Of a stretch of DNA of 64,000 nt, positions 43,661-55,300 are shown piece after piece. Made by a program: the position numbers and the translations under genes. The DNA lies in NCBI RefSeq assembly GCF_002258315.1, contig NZ_NOYD01000014.1, positions 124,001 through 188,000 of the forward strand, in the 5' to 3' direction. This stretch comes from Rhodococcus sp. 06-462-5. Its GTDB lineage: Bacteria; Actinomycetota; Actinomycetes; Mycobacteriales; Mycobacteriaceae. Every line of letters starts with the position of its first letter. Position 1 is the first letter of the stretch. The notes under the pieces are model-generated. The model saw only the letters and a program-made list of their open reading frames with translations, was not told where the DNA came from and ran no database searches.

Positions 43661-44272
43661 ATGTCGGTGCGTAGCTTCGTGAAGACCGTGATCGCGGGCT
43701 GGCACGTCGTTGCCGTGTCCATCGCGCTGTCGATGGCGACGGCATTCGGAATCACCTCGCTGATCACACCGGTGTACGAATCACGCACTCAGATGTTCGT
43801 CTCCACCTCGGGGTCCTCGACCGTGAGCGATACGTACGTGGGGAACTTGTTCGTGGGGCAGGCAGTGTCGTCGTATGCAGGACTGGTGACCAACGAGGCT
43901 CTGGCCTCGAAAGTGATCGCCGATCTCGCACTCGATCTCACTCCGGCGGAGTTGATCGAGAAGGTGACAACGTCGTCGTCGCCGGACACCGTCGTGTTCG
44001 ATATCGTCGCCACCGATACTTCGCCGGAGCTCGCGCGCGATATTGCGAACACCATGGCCACAGAATTGAGCGCCCTGGTTGCGGAGCTCAACGCTCCCGG
44101 AGACGGCGAGCCGCCCTCGGTGGCGTTGAAGATGTACAGCCAGGCCGAAGCGTCGGATGCACCGATCAGCCCGAACACCCGGGCCTACTTTGTGGGCGGA
44201 GCAGCAGTGGGGTTGCTCATCGGAACTGCGTTGGTGTTTGCCCGTCACCGCTCGAATGGGACCGGACACTGA
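43661..44272 (+). CDS. Wzz-type chain-length determinant, kinase-less
   Basis: A 203-aa Wzz protein with helix 1 (about residues 13-35), ITPVYESRTQMFVSTSG, AVSSYAGLVTNEALASKVI, DTSPELARDIANTMATEL, PISPNTRAYFVGGAAVGLL (helix 2) and a very short tail. It is clearly related to the Wzz half of the protein at 38092 but stops right after helix 2, so it has no Walker motifs or tyrosines. It may assist a BY-kinase encoded elsewhere or be a truncated descendant. ATG 43661 follows GGGAGGGATCGGG. GTTAC and GTGAC boxes at 43576 and 43629 resemble those upstream of the relic and of the 38092 gene. Confidence 0.93.
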   Translation: MSVRSFVKTVIAGWHVVAVSIALSMATAFGITSLITPVYESRTQMFVSTSGSSTVSDTYVGNLFVGQAVSSYAGLVTNEALASKVIADLALDLTPAELIEKVTTSSSPDTVVFDIVATDTSPELARDIANTMATELSALVAELNAPGDGEPPSVALKMYSQAEASDAPISPNTRAYFVGGAAVGLLIGTALVFARHRSNGTGH

Positions 44273-44347
44273 TCGGACTCATTTCGGAGAACCCAGTTCC
44301 TAGCGGTTCATCGTCCGGATCCCCGGGCCGACCGAGTTGCCGAGTGA

Positions 44348-46123
44348 TCAGCACTGCAGAACGTCGATGCTCACCGTCGGCTGATCCACCAGAGGCTGCA
44401 CGGGTACCGTCGCCTCGCCGGGAGCGGAAGGCTCCTCGAGTTCCCACGTCACCGTCTGTGACTTGCCCGGCGGAATGGTGAGGTAAGCAGCCTGCACCGG
44501 CCGGCCGAGCTCGGTGCCGGCCTGGATGGAGAATCCCGTGATGCCGTTGACCTTCATGGACGTGATCTTCGCGCCCTGAGTGCCGTACAGGTAGACGATC
44601 GATTCGTTGGTGCCGTACTCCGCCGTCGGCTGGAACGTGCTTGCCACGTAGGGCGTGAGGCCGTTCGGATTCACGTTGTTGGTGAGTGTGGCCGTCACGG
44701 TCGACTTGCGGGTACCCGCCGTGCAGGATTCAGCCGAATACGTGATGTCGCGCGTCAGGTAGTAATCGAGCTTGTTACCGCCGGCGTTGTTGACCACCAC
44801 ATTGGCGTACGGGGCCGGGCTGTCCGGCAATACGTGACCCACCTTGGTACCGGCCAGAATTGCCTGCTCGGCCGGATCAGCGCTCCACACCGAGATGCGA
44901 CCCTCGCTGCCGGCGCGGCCCACCGCGTCGAGCAGCGACCTGGTGGGTGCTGCGCCCGTGGTCATCTTCTGCACCACCGCCGCGGCAATCTCCTGGAGAT
45001 ACGCCTTGCGAGCCAACTGGTCGTCGCCGAACCTGGCATACGCCGTGCTGAGAGTTATTTCGACGACGTTCTCGGCAGTGATCTGCTCACCGTCGGCCAA
45101 CGCAACCGGGCCGGTGGCATCGAGGATGTAGCTCAACGCGATCGGGTCGGTGGCGATGGCACCGTTGAGCACCTCACCCGTCTGCTCCGTCCACATCGAC
45201 GACCAGATCTGGCCGGCATACGGAAAGTGCGGGCTCGCATTCGAGTTACGGAAGTCGATGGTCGTCCTCCGAGGAGCCCATAGCGCGTTGTATTCGGGGC
45301 CCAGATCGATGGGCTGCTCGGCAAACTCGAGTTCGTTGTTGCTGCCGAGAGTATCGACGCGGGCCGTGCCGTTCTCGGCCCGAATGATGCCGTAGCCACC
45401 GAGCAACCCACCGGTGCCCCGAGCCTCCGCGTTGGTCTGGAACGCGAGAAAGTAACTGCGCGGGCCGTTGTCGCCGAGCATCGACGGCAGCAGTTCACTG
45501 GCGATCCGGGTGTTGGTGAGCAGATTCGCGAGTTCGTGAGTCTGGTCGATTAGTGACGTGCGAGCCTCGTCCACCACGCCGAGGAAGGCGGGCTCATCCA
45601 CCTGCTGGGCCCGCTCACTGAGCTCGTCGGCTGCGGCGGAGGTCTGCTGCAGTACCGGCTGCGCGTCCCGCAGGGCCGCGGTGTCCACCTTGCCGCCGCC
45701 CTCCACGAGGCTGCTCGGATTCAAGCTCGCACCCGCGGCCGACGCGGGGGCGAGCACGTCCACGGCCAGTCCCTGCACCACGTCGCTGATCTGAGCTACC
45801 GATTTCAGGGGACTACCGAGATATGGAACGGCTTTGGCGATGGAAAACGGTATGGACGTCGTTGCCGATACAGCGTCGTCCGCGGATTCGGAGGCGCGAG
45901 CCGCGGCGGCCTCGGCTCCGGCCGAGTCGCCGTCGAGCAATGCGTCCTTGGCCTGTGTGGCCGAGTCGCGGGTGGCAGTCAAACTCGACTGCGCGGAATA
46001 GGCTTCGTAACCAAGCCAGACCGCAAAAGCTATGACGATGACCAGAAATACCCCCACCGTGATGAGAATCGGCCGCTTTCTGCCCGATTTCCGGCCCCGG
46101 GTATCGGTGGAACTGGTTGCCAT
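44348..46123 (-). CDS. DUF4012 membrane-anchored extracytoplasmic protein
   Basis: A 591-aa protein with a basic N-terminus (RGRKSGRKRP), one membrane helix at about residues 20-40, an Ala/Ser-rich helical region (about 45-95) that may form a coiled coil, and a large extracytoplasmic DUF4012 domain. Typical blocks are RSYFLAFQTNAEARGTGGL, GGYGIIRAENG, DFRNSNASPHFPYAGQIWS and YILDATGPVALADGEQIT. Its function is unknown; members recur in actinobacterial exopolysaccharide loci. ATG 46123 is preferred for its clean basic-plus-helix start over an upstream GTG at 46219. It is divergent from the NRPS gene and convergent with the Wzz gene. Confidence 0.9.
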   Translation of the reverse strand: MATSSTDTRGRKSGRKRPILITVGVFLVIVIAFAVWLGYEAYSAQSSLTATRDSATQAKDALLDGDSAGAEAAAARASESADDAVSATTSIPFSIAKAVPYLGSPLKSVAQISDVVQGLAVDVLAPASAAGASLNPSSLVEGGGKVDTAALRDAQPVLQQTSAAADELSERAQQVDEPAFLGVVDEARTSLIDQTHELANLLTNTRIASELLPSMLGDNGPRSYFLAFQTNAEARGTGGLLGGYGIIRAENGTARVDTLGSNNELEFAEQPIDLGPEYNALWAPRRTTIDFRNSNASPHFPYAGQIWSSMWTEQTGEVLNGAIATDPIALSYILDATGPVALADGEQITAENVVEITLSTAYARFGDDQLARKAYLQEIAAAVVQKMTTGAAPTRSLLDAVGRAGSEGRISVWSADPAEQAILAGTKVGHVLPDSPAPYANVVVNNAGGNKLDYYLTRDITYSAESCTAGTRKSTVTATLTNNVNPNGLTPYVASTFQPTAEYGTNESIVYLYGTQGAKITSMKVNGITGFSIQAGTELGRPVQAAYLTIPPGKSQTVTWELEEPSAPGEATVPVQPLVDQPTVSIDVLQC

Positions 46124-46329
46124 CGTCGGTGGCCTCTCGGTCGAGGAAATGTATTCGAGTGCACAGCCTAAAGGGGAGGAGTCGATCTGGCGTACCTGTC
46201 TTCGATCCAGGTAGAGCATTCACAGTGTGTCGACTAGTTTGTAGTGGGCGATGAAAAGATCGACGTCGATGAGCGGTGCCGCCGGCCGAATCGAAGCCGT
46301 CAGGGTGCGTGCGTTGAGGAGGTCGGGGA
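46124..46329. promoter_or_regulatory. Divergent promoter region of DUF4012 and NRPS genes
   Basis: A 206-base divergent region. A perfect 12-base palindrome, ATCGACGTCGAT, lies at 46259-46270, 60 bases before the NRPS start. GAGGAGGT at 46315-46322 is a strong ribosome site and fixes the NRPS start at GTG 46330. No iron box is visible here. Confidence 0.5.
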
Positions 46330-49300
46330 GTGTCGCCAGAGGCGGATCAGCGGTTCGAGGATGGCCGCTTCCCTCTGTCGGCTGCTCAGATGAATATCTA
46401 CCTCGCTCAGCAACTGGCACCGGATGTGCCGTTCACCATTGCTCAATACGTCGAAATCCGCGGCGATATCGATCCGTCCGTGTTGATTCGCGCGACGGAC
46501 ATCGCCTGCCGACAGCTCGAATCGCCTGCCGTGCGGATCGGCGTGGACGACGGTAACCCGTACCAGTGGTCGGACCTGCGGGTGCCGTACGCGATGATCT
46601 ACCGCGATTTCACCGACCGAGACCATCCCATCGAGGATGCCAAGCGCTACATGGACGAGCAGTACCGGCAACCGGTGGATCTGGTTCGCGACCAACTGAT
46701 CGCCTCCGAGATCATCCAGGTGGGCAGCTGCCACTACTACTGGTACAGCCGGGCTCACCACATCGTGATGGACGGACTCGGCGCAATTTCGGTGCAGGAG
46801 CGCACCGCTGCGGTGTACACCGCGTTGATCTCGGACACCGAGATCCCGAAGACCCGGTCCATCGGAGTGCGAGAGATCTACGACTACGAGGCCGCGTACC
46901 CCGACTCCTCCCGCTACGAGACCGATCGCCAGTACTGGCTCGGTCGACTCGACGGCCACCATGAGGCCCCCAGGCTGGCCGGCAACCCCCGCGAACCGGC
47001 CGCTCCCAGCGGAGTGACGGTGAGTGTCGGTGCCGTCTTGGACGCAGACCTCACCGAAGCCGTTGCCGCAGTGGCGCATCGGTACAACTCCTCCGACGTC
47101 CCCGTTGTGCTCGCCACGTTCGCGCTCTACCTCGCGCGCATGACCGACACCGAAGACGTCATGCTCAGCTTGCCGGTATCGGGTCGAGCGACCACCAAAC
47201 TGCGGGAATCGTCCGGCATGATGTCCAACGTCGTACCGCTGCGCATCGGTGTCGAACCGGGGGTCACCGTCGAGGAACTTCTTCGACGGATCCAGGTGGA
47301 ACTCACCGGCGCACTTCGCCATCAGCGATTCCGCGTCGAGGACATGCAGCGAGCGACCGGCGACGGCACCGGCAGTGCCGCGGCCGGACGCGGAGTGTTC
47401 GGTCCCACGGTCAATATCATGATGTACAACAGCACAATTCGGCTCGGCGACGTCGTCGGTGAATACCGCGTGCTCTCCAGCGGACCCATCGACGACATGA
47501 TGGTCAACGTCTACCCCGGCGTCGCAGGCACCAGTACCCGCGTCGACTTCCTCGGCAACCCGGCCCTCTACAGCACCGACGAGCTCGCAGCCCACCATCT
47601 ACGCTTCCTGGCACTCCTGCGCGAGGTGGTCCACGCCCCCGAGGGGCTCGCGGTGTCCGAGCTCGAGGTGATCGACGCCGAGGACAAGGCAGCGGTGATC
47701 GGCGCATCTGCGACGGCAACCCCCGTGCCGCTGACCTCGCTACTGAGACGCGGCGCGGTGGTGCGTGCCACAGGAGTCGATCAGTCCAGTGAAGACTTCA
47801 TCAGTGTGGTGGAACATATTGCTGCGCAACTCGTCTCGATAGGCGCGTCGAGCGAGACGCGCATCGCCGTTGCCATCGAACGCTCCTACGAGTCCGTGCT
47901 CGCATCATGGTCGGTCTCCACTGCCGGCGCATCGTTCGTTCCCCTGGACCCCACCGAACCTGCCGAGCGGCTGGCCGCAGTGCTCGTCGACGCGAACGTC
48001 GCCTTCGGTGTCACCACAGGGGCTGTGCTGGAACAACTTCCGAGCACGATCGAATGGTTCGACATCGAAGACCTACTCGACGCCGACGCGAGGCCGTTCA
48101 CGCCGCCGACCCTGCACGTCGACAACGAGGCCTACGTCATCCACACCTCGGGGTCGACGGGTAAACCCAAGGCCGTCAGCGTCACTCACCGCGGACTCGC
48201 GCAACTCGCGGCCAACGTCGTCGAGAAGTACGCCGTCACCCCCGACTCGCGCGTGCTGCACGCCGCATCGCCGGTGTTCGACGCGTGCATCCAGGAAATA
48301 CTCGCCGCGTTCGCTGCGGGTGCCACCCTGGTGATCGCCCCGGCCGACGTCTACGCCGGTCCCGCCCTCGCCGGCGTGCTCGACCGCGAGAAGATCACGC
48401 ATCTGATCACCTCGCCGACGGTGCTGGCCACTCTCGACCTGGACGACCTCAGCTCCATCGACGTCTTCGACGTCGGGGGAGAGGAGTGCCCACCCGCGTT
48501 GCGGGACCGGTTCGTCTCTGCCGATCGAACGATGCGCAACGCCTACGGACCGACCGAGGCCACGGTGCTGGCCACGCTGTCCGAGCCGATGCACGCCGCC
48601 GAACGGGTGACCATCGGCTCGCCACTGCCGGGTGTCCGCGGGCTGGTGCTCGACGCCCACCTGCGGCCCACTCCGTGCGGAGGCGTCGGCGAGCTCTATC
48701 TCGGCGGCGACGGACTCGCCCGCGGGTACAGCGGGCAGCCGGGTGTGACCTCGACGCGGTTCGTCGCAGACCCCGGGGTAGCCGGAGCTCGGTTGTACCG
48801 CACGGGAGACATCGTTCGCCGGTCGTTCGACGGATCGTCGCTCGAATACCTCGGCCGCAGTGATCAGCAGATCCAGCTGCACGGGCGTCGTCTCGAACTC
48901 GGCGAGGTGGAGTCCGCGGCAACGACGTGCGCGGGGGTGACCGCCGCAGTGGCCGTCGTTCGCGACAACCGACTCGTCCTGTACGTCACGGGAGTCTCGG
49001 CGGATCTCGACGGTCATCTCCGGAAACGTCTGCCCGCCTGGATGGTTCCCAGCATCGTCGTCGTTCTGGATGCACTACCCATGACGGCGAGCGGCAAGGT
49101 CGACCGTCGTGCGTTGCCTGCCCCCACCGCATTCGTCGATACCGAATACGTTGCTCCGCAGACCGATACGGAACGTGCCGTGGCGAAAGCCTTCGCCGAC
49201 GTCCTCGGTGTCGAGGATGTGGGGCGCGAGCACTCCTTCTTCGAGCTCGGCGGTGACTCGCTCAGCGCTACCCGCGTTCTCGCACGCCTCGGTTCCGCAG

Positions 49301-52300
49301 TCTCGTTGACCGTGTTGTTCGCCGACCCCACCGTCCGCGCAGTCGCCGCGGCCGTCGATGTGTCCGCGACGCGTGAGGTGTCGCTCGAGCTTCTCGATAC
49401 CGTTGTGCCGGGCCGTATCCCGCTGTCGTATGCCCAGCAGCGGTTGTGGTTCCTCAACCAGTTCGATCCCGCATCGCCCGCGTACAACATGCCGGTCGCA
49501 GTGCGAGGCGGAGCCGGAGACGATCCCTCGATGGTTCTGACGGCTTTGCGCGACGTCATCGAGCGACACGAAGCCTTGCGCACGTACTACCCGGCCGACG
49601 ACGACGGGCCGCGGCAGGTGGTGCGGCCCACCGACACCGTCCTCGTCGAGGTGCCCGAGCGCACTGTCTCCGAGCGTGACCTCGACTCTGCTGTCGCAGC
49701 GGCCGTGGCCGCGGGATTCGATGTGTCGGCCGAAGTGCCCATCCGCGCAACACTTCTGAGTGTGCAGGAATCGGGCGAGACCATCGTCGTGGTGGTGGTG
49801 CACCACATCTCGATGGACGGGTGGTCGGTCGACCCACTGGTACGCGACTTCGCTTTCGCCCACGCCTCTCGCGGAGCGGGTCACGCGCCCACCTGGCCGC
49901 GCCTGCGTGCGCAGTACGGCCAGTACGCGGTGTGGAACCGGGCGATGGTGGATTCGGTTGCCGACGAACAGCTCTCGTTCTGGACCTCGGTCTTGAGTGA
50001 TTCAGTTTTGGGTGGTACCGACACGGCCGCGGCGGAGCTGCCGACGGACTTCCCCAGGCCTGCAGTGCAATCGATGATCACGGACGCCGTTCCCTTCGAG
50101 ATCGGGTCACACCTGCACGCGGGTATTCGTGAGCTGGCCCGATCGACCCACTCGACCACCTTCATGGTCCTCCATGCCGCCGTGGCCGCCGCCCTGAGTC
50201 GATTCGGTACGTCGAACCGCGTGGTGGTCGGATCCCCGACTGCAGGGCGAGGTCACGAAGCGCTCGACGAGATGGTGGGCATGTTCGTCGGAACCCTGCC
50301 TCTCGCAGTCACAGTGGACCCGTCGGTGAGTTTCGCGTCGTTGCTCGATGCAGTGCGCACCGCGGACCTCGACGCCTTCTCGCATTCCGACGTGCCGTTC
50401 GAGCGCATCGTCGACGCCCTGGCGACCGATCGATCCCTCGACCGGCATCCGTTGTTCCAGGTGATGTTGGCATTCGACAATGCACCGCACCGGTCGGTCG
50501 AGGACCTGCCCGTCTCGGTGCTGGAGATAGCGACCCGCACATCGGAATTCGATCTGACGCTCGTGCTGGCGGACGAACAGGGTGATTCGGCTTCGTCGAC
50601 CGGCCAGATCGAGTACGCAGTGGACCTGTACCACCGGGCAACCGTCGAACAGTTCGCGTCGGTGATTCTGACCATCCTGAACGCGGCGGTCGCGAACCCC
50701 GCAGTTCTCGTCGGCGACCTCGCCCTCGCCGACACGCCGGCACTGCCTTCCTCGACACCCAGCGGCACGCTGCTGGACGTATTGATAGGTGGCGCAACCA
50801 TTTCCGGTGACGCTGTCGCCATCGACGGCCAGGAATCGGTGACGTACACCGAGCTCGACCGTCGCTCGAACCGGATCGCGCGGCTGCTCGTCGCACACGG
50901 CGTCGGGCCGGAAACTCTTGTCGCTCTGTCTCTCGAACGCTCGGCCGAGTACATCGTCGCGCTGTGGGCCGTGGTGAAGGCGGGCGGGGCGTTCGTGCCG
51001 GTGGATCCGCGCTACCCGGCCGTCCGCCGGGAACAGATGCTGGGGCACATCGAGATCGGTTTCGGCGGAGTCGAGCCGACAGTGCACTGGCTCGACGAGA
51101 ATCAGGCCCAGAACTTCAGCGACCTGCCAATGACCGACGCGGACCGCCTGGCAGCGCTGACACCAGCGCACCCCGCCTACGTGATCCACACGTCGGGTTC
51201 GACGGGAACCCCCAAGCCCGTGGTGGTGACGCATCAGGGGGTGTACGGGCTCGCGCAGCAGGTCGTTCCGCGCTACGGGGTGTCATCGAGTTCTCGCGTG
51301 CTCCATGGCTACTCGGTCAACTTCGACGCCGCTGTGCTCGAACTCGTCCTTGCCTTCGGGGCCGGGGCGACCATGGTGATCGCGCCGCCCGAACTACTCG
51401 GCGGCGACGAGATGTCGGCCTTCCTCACTGCACATTGCGTCACCCATTACCTCTCCACGCCCGCGGTGCTCGCCACCGTGCCGCCGATCGCCGGCATCGA
51501 GACCGTCGCCGTCGGCGGAGACGTGCTGGGCCAGGGTGTCGTCGACGACTGGTCGGCAGGGCGGTCGATGCTGAACGCCTACGGTCCCAGTGAGGCAACG
51601 GTGGTGGCCACGCTGGCCGAGTCGCTTCGTACCGGTGAACCGGTCACCATCGGTCGGCCGCTGGAGCACGTGGGAGCGCTCGTGCTCGACGACCGGTTGC
51701 ACTCGGTGCCCTTGGGGGGCGTCGGGGAGCTCTACCTCGCAGGCTCGGGCGTGGCTCGCGGTTATCACTCGGACCCGGCATCGACCGCCGCGCGATTCGT
51801 CGCCGCACCTGGCGGCACTCGGATGTACCGGACCGGAGACCTCGTTCGCCAGCACGTCTCGGGCGGGCTCGACTACCGGGGGCGCCGGGACGATCAGGTC
51901 CAGATCAACGGTGTGCGCGTCGAACTGGGGGAGATCGAGAGTGCGCTGACGGCGCACCCCGACGTCAGCGCCGCAGTAGCGATACTGCGCGAGAACAGAA
52001 TTCGTGCCTGGGTGGTCGGCATCGACGAGCACGACGCTGCCCGGTGGCTGCTGGACAGGCTGCCGTTGTCGATGCAGCCGGCCGCCATCACCCGGATCGA
52101 CGGCATTCCGCTGACCGGTAACGGAAAAGTGGATCTCGTCGCCTTGACCGCGAAGACGCAGTCCGGCGGCGATCCGGCGGAGGCGCGCACCTTGGCGCAG
52201 GAGGTGATTCTCGGAATCTTCGCCGACCTGCTGGGAGTCGACGATCCGGCCGTCGACGACAACTTCTTCGTCCTCGGCGGGGACTCTCTCGTCGCGACGC

Positions 52301-55300
52301 GTGCTGCCACCCGTATCAGCGCTGCGCTCGGCACCAACGTACCGGTGCGGACCCTCTTCGAATCGCCCACCGCGGAACAGCTTTCGTCGGCAATCGAGTT
52401 ATTGTCCGACAACTACACCCCACTACCCGCTCTGGTCCACGATCCCGACGCAAGGTCGTACCCCGGTCTTGCCCCGGCCGAGCGACGAATCTGGCTGCAG
52501 AATCGATACGACCCCACATCGGCTGCGTACAACATCGCGTTCGAGGTGCCGCTTCCGGCAGACCTCGATCTCGATGTGCTGCGCGCCGCGATAGCCGATG
52601 TGCTGGAACGGCATACGCCGCTGCGCACGATGTATCCGTCGACTGGGGAAGGTCCCGTCACCGTTGTTCTCGACCCGCAGATCGTGCTGTCGACGTTGGA
52701 CGACGCTCATGCAGGGCTCGATGTTGCCCTGCATGGTTTCGACCTGACTCTCGAAGCACCGTTGCGGCTGGGCCTGCTGGATCGAGGTGGCGAGCGCGTG
52801 CTGTCTGTCGTCGCGCATCACATCGCGGTCGACGGCCTCTCGCTCCGTCCCCTGGCCCGAGACGTCGAAATCGCTGTCCTGGCCCGCATGTCCGGCTCCG
52901 TACCGGAATTCGGTTCTCTCACCGTCGACTACTCCGACTATCGACTGTGGCAGCGGGATGTTCTCGACACCGTGGCGTCGGATCAGCTCGAGTTCTGGCG
53001 ACGCACCCTGGGCGGAGTTCCGGAGTTCCTCGACCTGCCGACCGGAACCCCCGATGCCTCCGCCGATGCGACGGCCCTGGAGTTCTCCGTCGGCCCGGAG
53101 AGCCTGACTCGTCTGCGTTCGCTCGCGCATCGGTTGGGCGCGACGGTGTTCGTCGTGGTCCACGCGGCGTTGGCCGCCGTGCTGGCCGAAGCCAGTGGCA
53201 CCCAGGACATCGCCATCGGGACCCCGGTGGCGGGCCGATCCGACCCGGCACTCGACCATCTCGTCGGCATGTTCGTCGGGACCGTCGTACTCAGGACGGA
53301 GGTCGATCCGTCGACGACGTTCGAGGACTTCGTCACCGTGGTACGCGACGGGGATCTCGATGCCTTCGCGAACGCGGACGTACCGTTCGAGTGGGTGGTG
53401 GACGCGGTGCAACCCACCCGCGCGATCGATACCCACCCGCTGTTCCAGGTGCTCCTCGCCTTCGGTGATACAGCCACTCCGACAATCGAACTGGGCTCGT
53501 CCCCGATCACCCCGCGCCGGGTGGACATCACGGACACCCAGTTCGACCTGGAGGTCCTGGTCGAGGAGTCCGAGTCCGGATTGATCGGCCATCTCGGGTA
53601 CTCGCCCGCACGGTTCTCCCGATCGGTGATCCTCGGACTCGCGGAGCGCCTGACCGAGGTGTTGACCATGGTCGGGGCCCAGCCGAACATTCGGCTCGGC
53701 AGCGCAGACTTCGGGCACGTGGCGTCGGGCGTTACCTCGCACCGCGACAGTGCACCCGGACTCACACTGGCGGCAGTGTTTCAGCAGGCAGTGCAGAGTT
53801 GGCCCGACAATGTCGCAGTGATCGAGGGATCTCGATCACTGACCTACCGCGAGGTGGATCGACAGTCGAATGCGCTGGCAGACAAGCTGGTACGTGCAGG
53901 CGCTGGGCCAGGCACACTGGTGGCGATCGCCTACCCTCGCTCCGTCGACTACCTCGTCGCGATCTGTGCCGTGGCCAAGACCGGTGCAGGATTCCTGTCC
54001 ATCGACCCGTCTCAACCCGTGGCCCGGGTGCAGGAGATCCTCGAGCGCGCAGCCCCGGTCACGGGAATCTCGGCTGCACAATTTCATTCGGTCGGTAGTG
54101 ACTGGATGAGCGTCACCGGCGAAGAGCTCGATCACGTCGATGTTCGTGAGGCATCGCTGGACAGCGTGGCGTACGTCGTCTACACCTCCGGTTCGACGGG
54201 GGTGCCCAAGGGCGTACGGGTGACGCACCGCGGCATCGCGAATCTGGTGCAGAGCCAACGAGACCTCTTCGGAGTGGATCCGGAATCCCGGGTGCTCCAA
54301 TTCGCGTCGCCGAGCTTCGATGCGTCGATCTTCGAGACACTGATGGCCGTGGGTGCGGGAGCCGCCGTGGTGATCGTGCCGCCGGAGGTGCACGGAGGGC
54401 GTGAACTCGAAGCGCTCATCGAGCACCACCAGGTGACCCATGCCTGCCTCACGCCGACCGTTCTGCAGGTGACCGACGCCGAGGCCGTGCCGTCGCTGCG
54501 CGTGATCGTCATGGCGGGCGAGGCCGCCAATTCTGCACTGCTGCAACGATGGTCGAGTCGACGCTCGGTGTTCAACGCCTACGGTCCCACAGAGGGAACC
54601 GTCATGAGCACCTGCACCACGGACCACCGTGAATGGGGCGTGGCGATACCGGTGACCATCGGCGGGCCGATTCGCGGCTTCGACGCAGTGGTCCTCGATG
54701 CCCGTCTACGTCCGGTGGGCAACAACGTCGTCGGGGAGCTCTACCTGGGCGGGACCGGTCTTGCCGAAGGATACTTGGGGCAGAGCGGGACGACGTCGAG
54801 CAGCTTCGTTGCCAATCCGTTCGGTCACGGTCGGCTCTACCGCACAGGCGATCTCGTGCGCTGGGTTGTTCAGAACAGCGTGGTTCGGGGCAGCGATCGA
54901 GAACTCGAATATCTGGGCCGGGTCGATTCGCAGGTCAAGGTCCGCGGCCATCGCGTCGAGCTGTCCGAGGTGGAAGCGGCACTGCTGCGTCACCCGGAAG
55001 TGCGCCAGGCCAGCGTGATCGGCCGTGCACAGTCTCTCGCTGCCTACGTGGTGGGCGGCGTCGAACCGCGGGAGGCTCGCGATTTCCTGGCCAGGACACT
55101 GCCGGCGTACATGGTGCCCAGTACCGTCACCGTCGTCGACGCATTGCCGATGACGTTGTCCGGCAAAGTCGATGCGAGCAAGTTGCCCGAGCCCTCGGTC
55201 ATGTCGACCGAACGACGTGCTCCGGTCTCGGCGAACGAAGTACTGGTCCATGCCGTGTTCTCCGCGGTACTGCAGGTGGCCGCCGAGGACGTCGGTGTGG

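Noticed and set aside
44273-44347. Imperfect inverted repeat between the convergent wzz and DUF4012 genes as a terminator
   Set aside because: The arms pair only with mismatches and unequal lengths; too weak to annotate.
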